Part shown: piece after piece, positions 63,111 through 64,000 of the stretch
How the letters are laid out: every line of letters starts with the position of its first letter
Position numbering within the stretch: position 1 is the first letter of the stretch
Assembly: GCF_019578655.1 (NCBI RefSeq)
Contig: NC_063264.1
Coordinates: 310,001-374,000, forward strand
Origin: Ricinus communis
Lineage: Eukaryota; Streptophyta; Magnoliopsida; Malpighiales; Euphorbiaceae
Direction: 5' to 3'
DNA: 64,000 bases
Translations under genes and position numbers: made by a program
Notes under the pieces: generated by a model
What the model saw: only the letters and a program-made list of their open reading frames with translations
Database searches by the model: none
Told to the model about the DNA's origin: nothing

Positions 63111-64000
63111 GTTGTTTTGAACCTACTTCACACCATAGAGCGACTTTTGAAGCTTACAGACCATTCTAACTGTACCCTTGCACTAGATTCATTTGCGTTC
63201 ATGTGTCAATCAATTGTTGCTGCTTTTACTAGTTCTGTTGTAGGTGCTGAGCTCATATCAGATTCCTTGTTGGATTCCCTTTTTTTCTCTTCTAATTTAT
63301 TTCTTTAGAGGAGAGGTTGAAAAAGAAAAAAAGAAATCTACTAAGCTATAAGCTCGCAGAGACGAAGACCGTCAGACCCTGTAAATAGAGATCCCCAGCC
63401 AACACCTTGGTAGAGATCTCCAGTCACAAGATTCCCAAATTGTTCAAGGATTTTCTCCATTCACGCAAATCCTCATAGAATCAGCCTATCCAACTCCTGT
63501 TTTCATTGTTATCCAATCTCGATACCAATTATTAGCCTTCCCCCCACCAACGGAGTAGTTAATACCGTTCTCTTAGATATAATACAATCATAAAAACACT
63601 TCTTTGATGTTAAATGTTCCTGCTATTTGGTCTGATTCATATTCAAACTTCAGCAGTCAATGAATGCTTGGCAATGGTGAGGAGAAAATACCTAATTCTA
63701 CAAAATCTTTGTAATTCTTAAAACATTCCGGTCATTGTTTGGTAAGAATAATTAACTCCAAAATAATTACTTAAATTAATATTGTGAGAAGTGATGCAAG
63801 ATCACATCATCTAAATTTCCCTCGGGCAAACCAGATTCTCCTTTTGATCCTGGAAATATTCCCTTGAATTCTTCAAATTCCTGCATGTTGCTTGGTAAAA
63901 GTGTTGAGGCCTGGTATGTTTCATTAGCAGTTAATTTAAGTAGTTTTCTACTCTAAACGACCAAGTCAAATTAATTGCTGCAGAGAAAGAACGAGAAGAA
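63111..64000. other. Intergenic region at the right window edge
   Basis: No gene recognised. The part up to about 63300 could belong to the copia remnant. Nothing interpretable beyond that. Confidence 0.4.

Overview
This window is nuclear DNA of a eudicot plant. The genes are intron-rich with GT/AG junctions, intergenic DNA is AT-rich, and Ty1/copia, Ty3/gypsy and L1-type LINE debris is scattered through it. Spliced by hand, the unique genes give full-length plant proteins: WDR26/GID7-type WD40 protein, ILP1/GCFC (PAXBP1-like) splicing factor, SPT4, cytosolic pyruvate kinase, three GH27 alpha-galactosidases and a DUF3531 plastid protein. From memory, Arabidopsis has homologues of nearly all of these at At5g08370-At5g08570, so the window looks like a rearranged counterpart of that block. 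I cannot name the species.

Region 1 (1-21.1 kb) is a near-perfect head-to-tail tandem array with a unit of about 9.86 kb. Each unit runs: promoter, 5'UTR intron and start of WDR26; an abrupt junction into the 5' part of an antisense LINE; a MIA40 gene; and an At5g08540-like plastid gene. Unit 1 is 1-9856 and unit 2 is 9857-19716. The third WDR26 start (19717 onward) continues into the only complete WDR26 gene. The first two WDR26 starts are cut after about 75 codons. The two MIA40 and two plastid-gene copies differ mostly by single-base indels, several of which break reading frames. The window already opens inside a truncated WDR26, so at least one more unit probably lies upstream.

Region 2 (20.9-39.8 kb) holds WDR26 (+), an alpha-galactosidase (-), ILP1 (-) and a second alpha-galactosidase (-). 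All four have complete reading frames. The first alpha-galactosidase has lost one intron precisely.

Region 3 (39.8-46.6 kb) is repeat-rich. It contains a small internally deleted copia element with both LTRs and a tRNA-Met primer-binding site, and an AT-rich degenerate tandem array at about 44.4-45.6 kb.

Region 4 (46.7-64 kb) holds SPT4, pyruvate kinase, a third alpha-galactosidase and the DUF3531 gene, all on the + strand, with a gypsy remnant (57.4-58.85 kb) and a copia remnant (62.1-63.1 kb).

The genes do not form one pathway. They are housekeeping functions: protein turnover, splicing, transcription elongation, glycolysis, galactoside hydrolysis, and mitochondrial and plastid biogenesis. 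No new defence or mobile system was recognised. The strongest unusual signals are the recent tandem amplification with its WDR26/LINE fusion junction, the copy-specific frame breaks, and the alpha-galactosidase family structure. Exon boundaries come from reading splice sites and protein continuity by eye. Family assignments come from recognition, not from a search.
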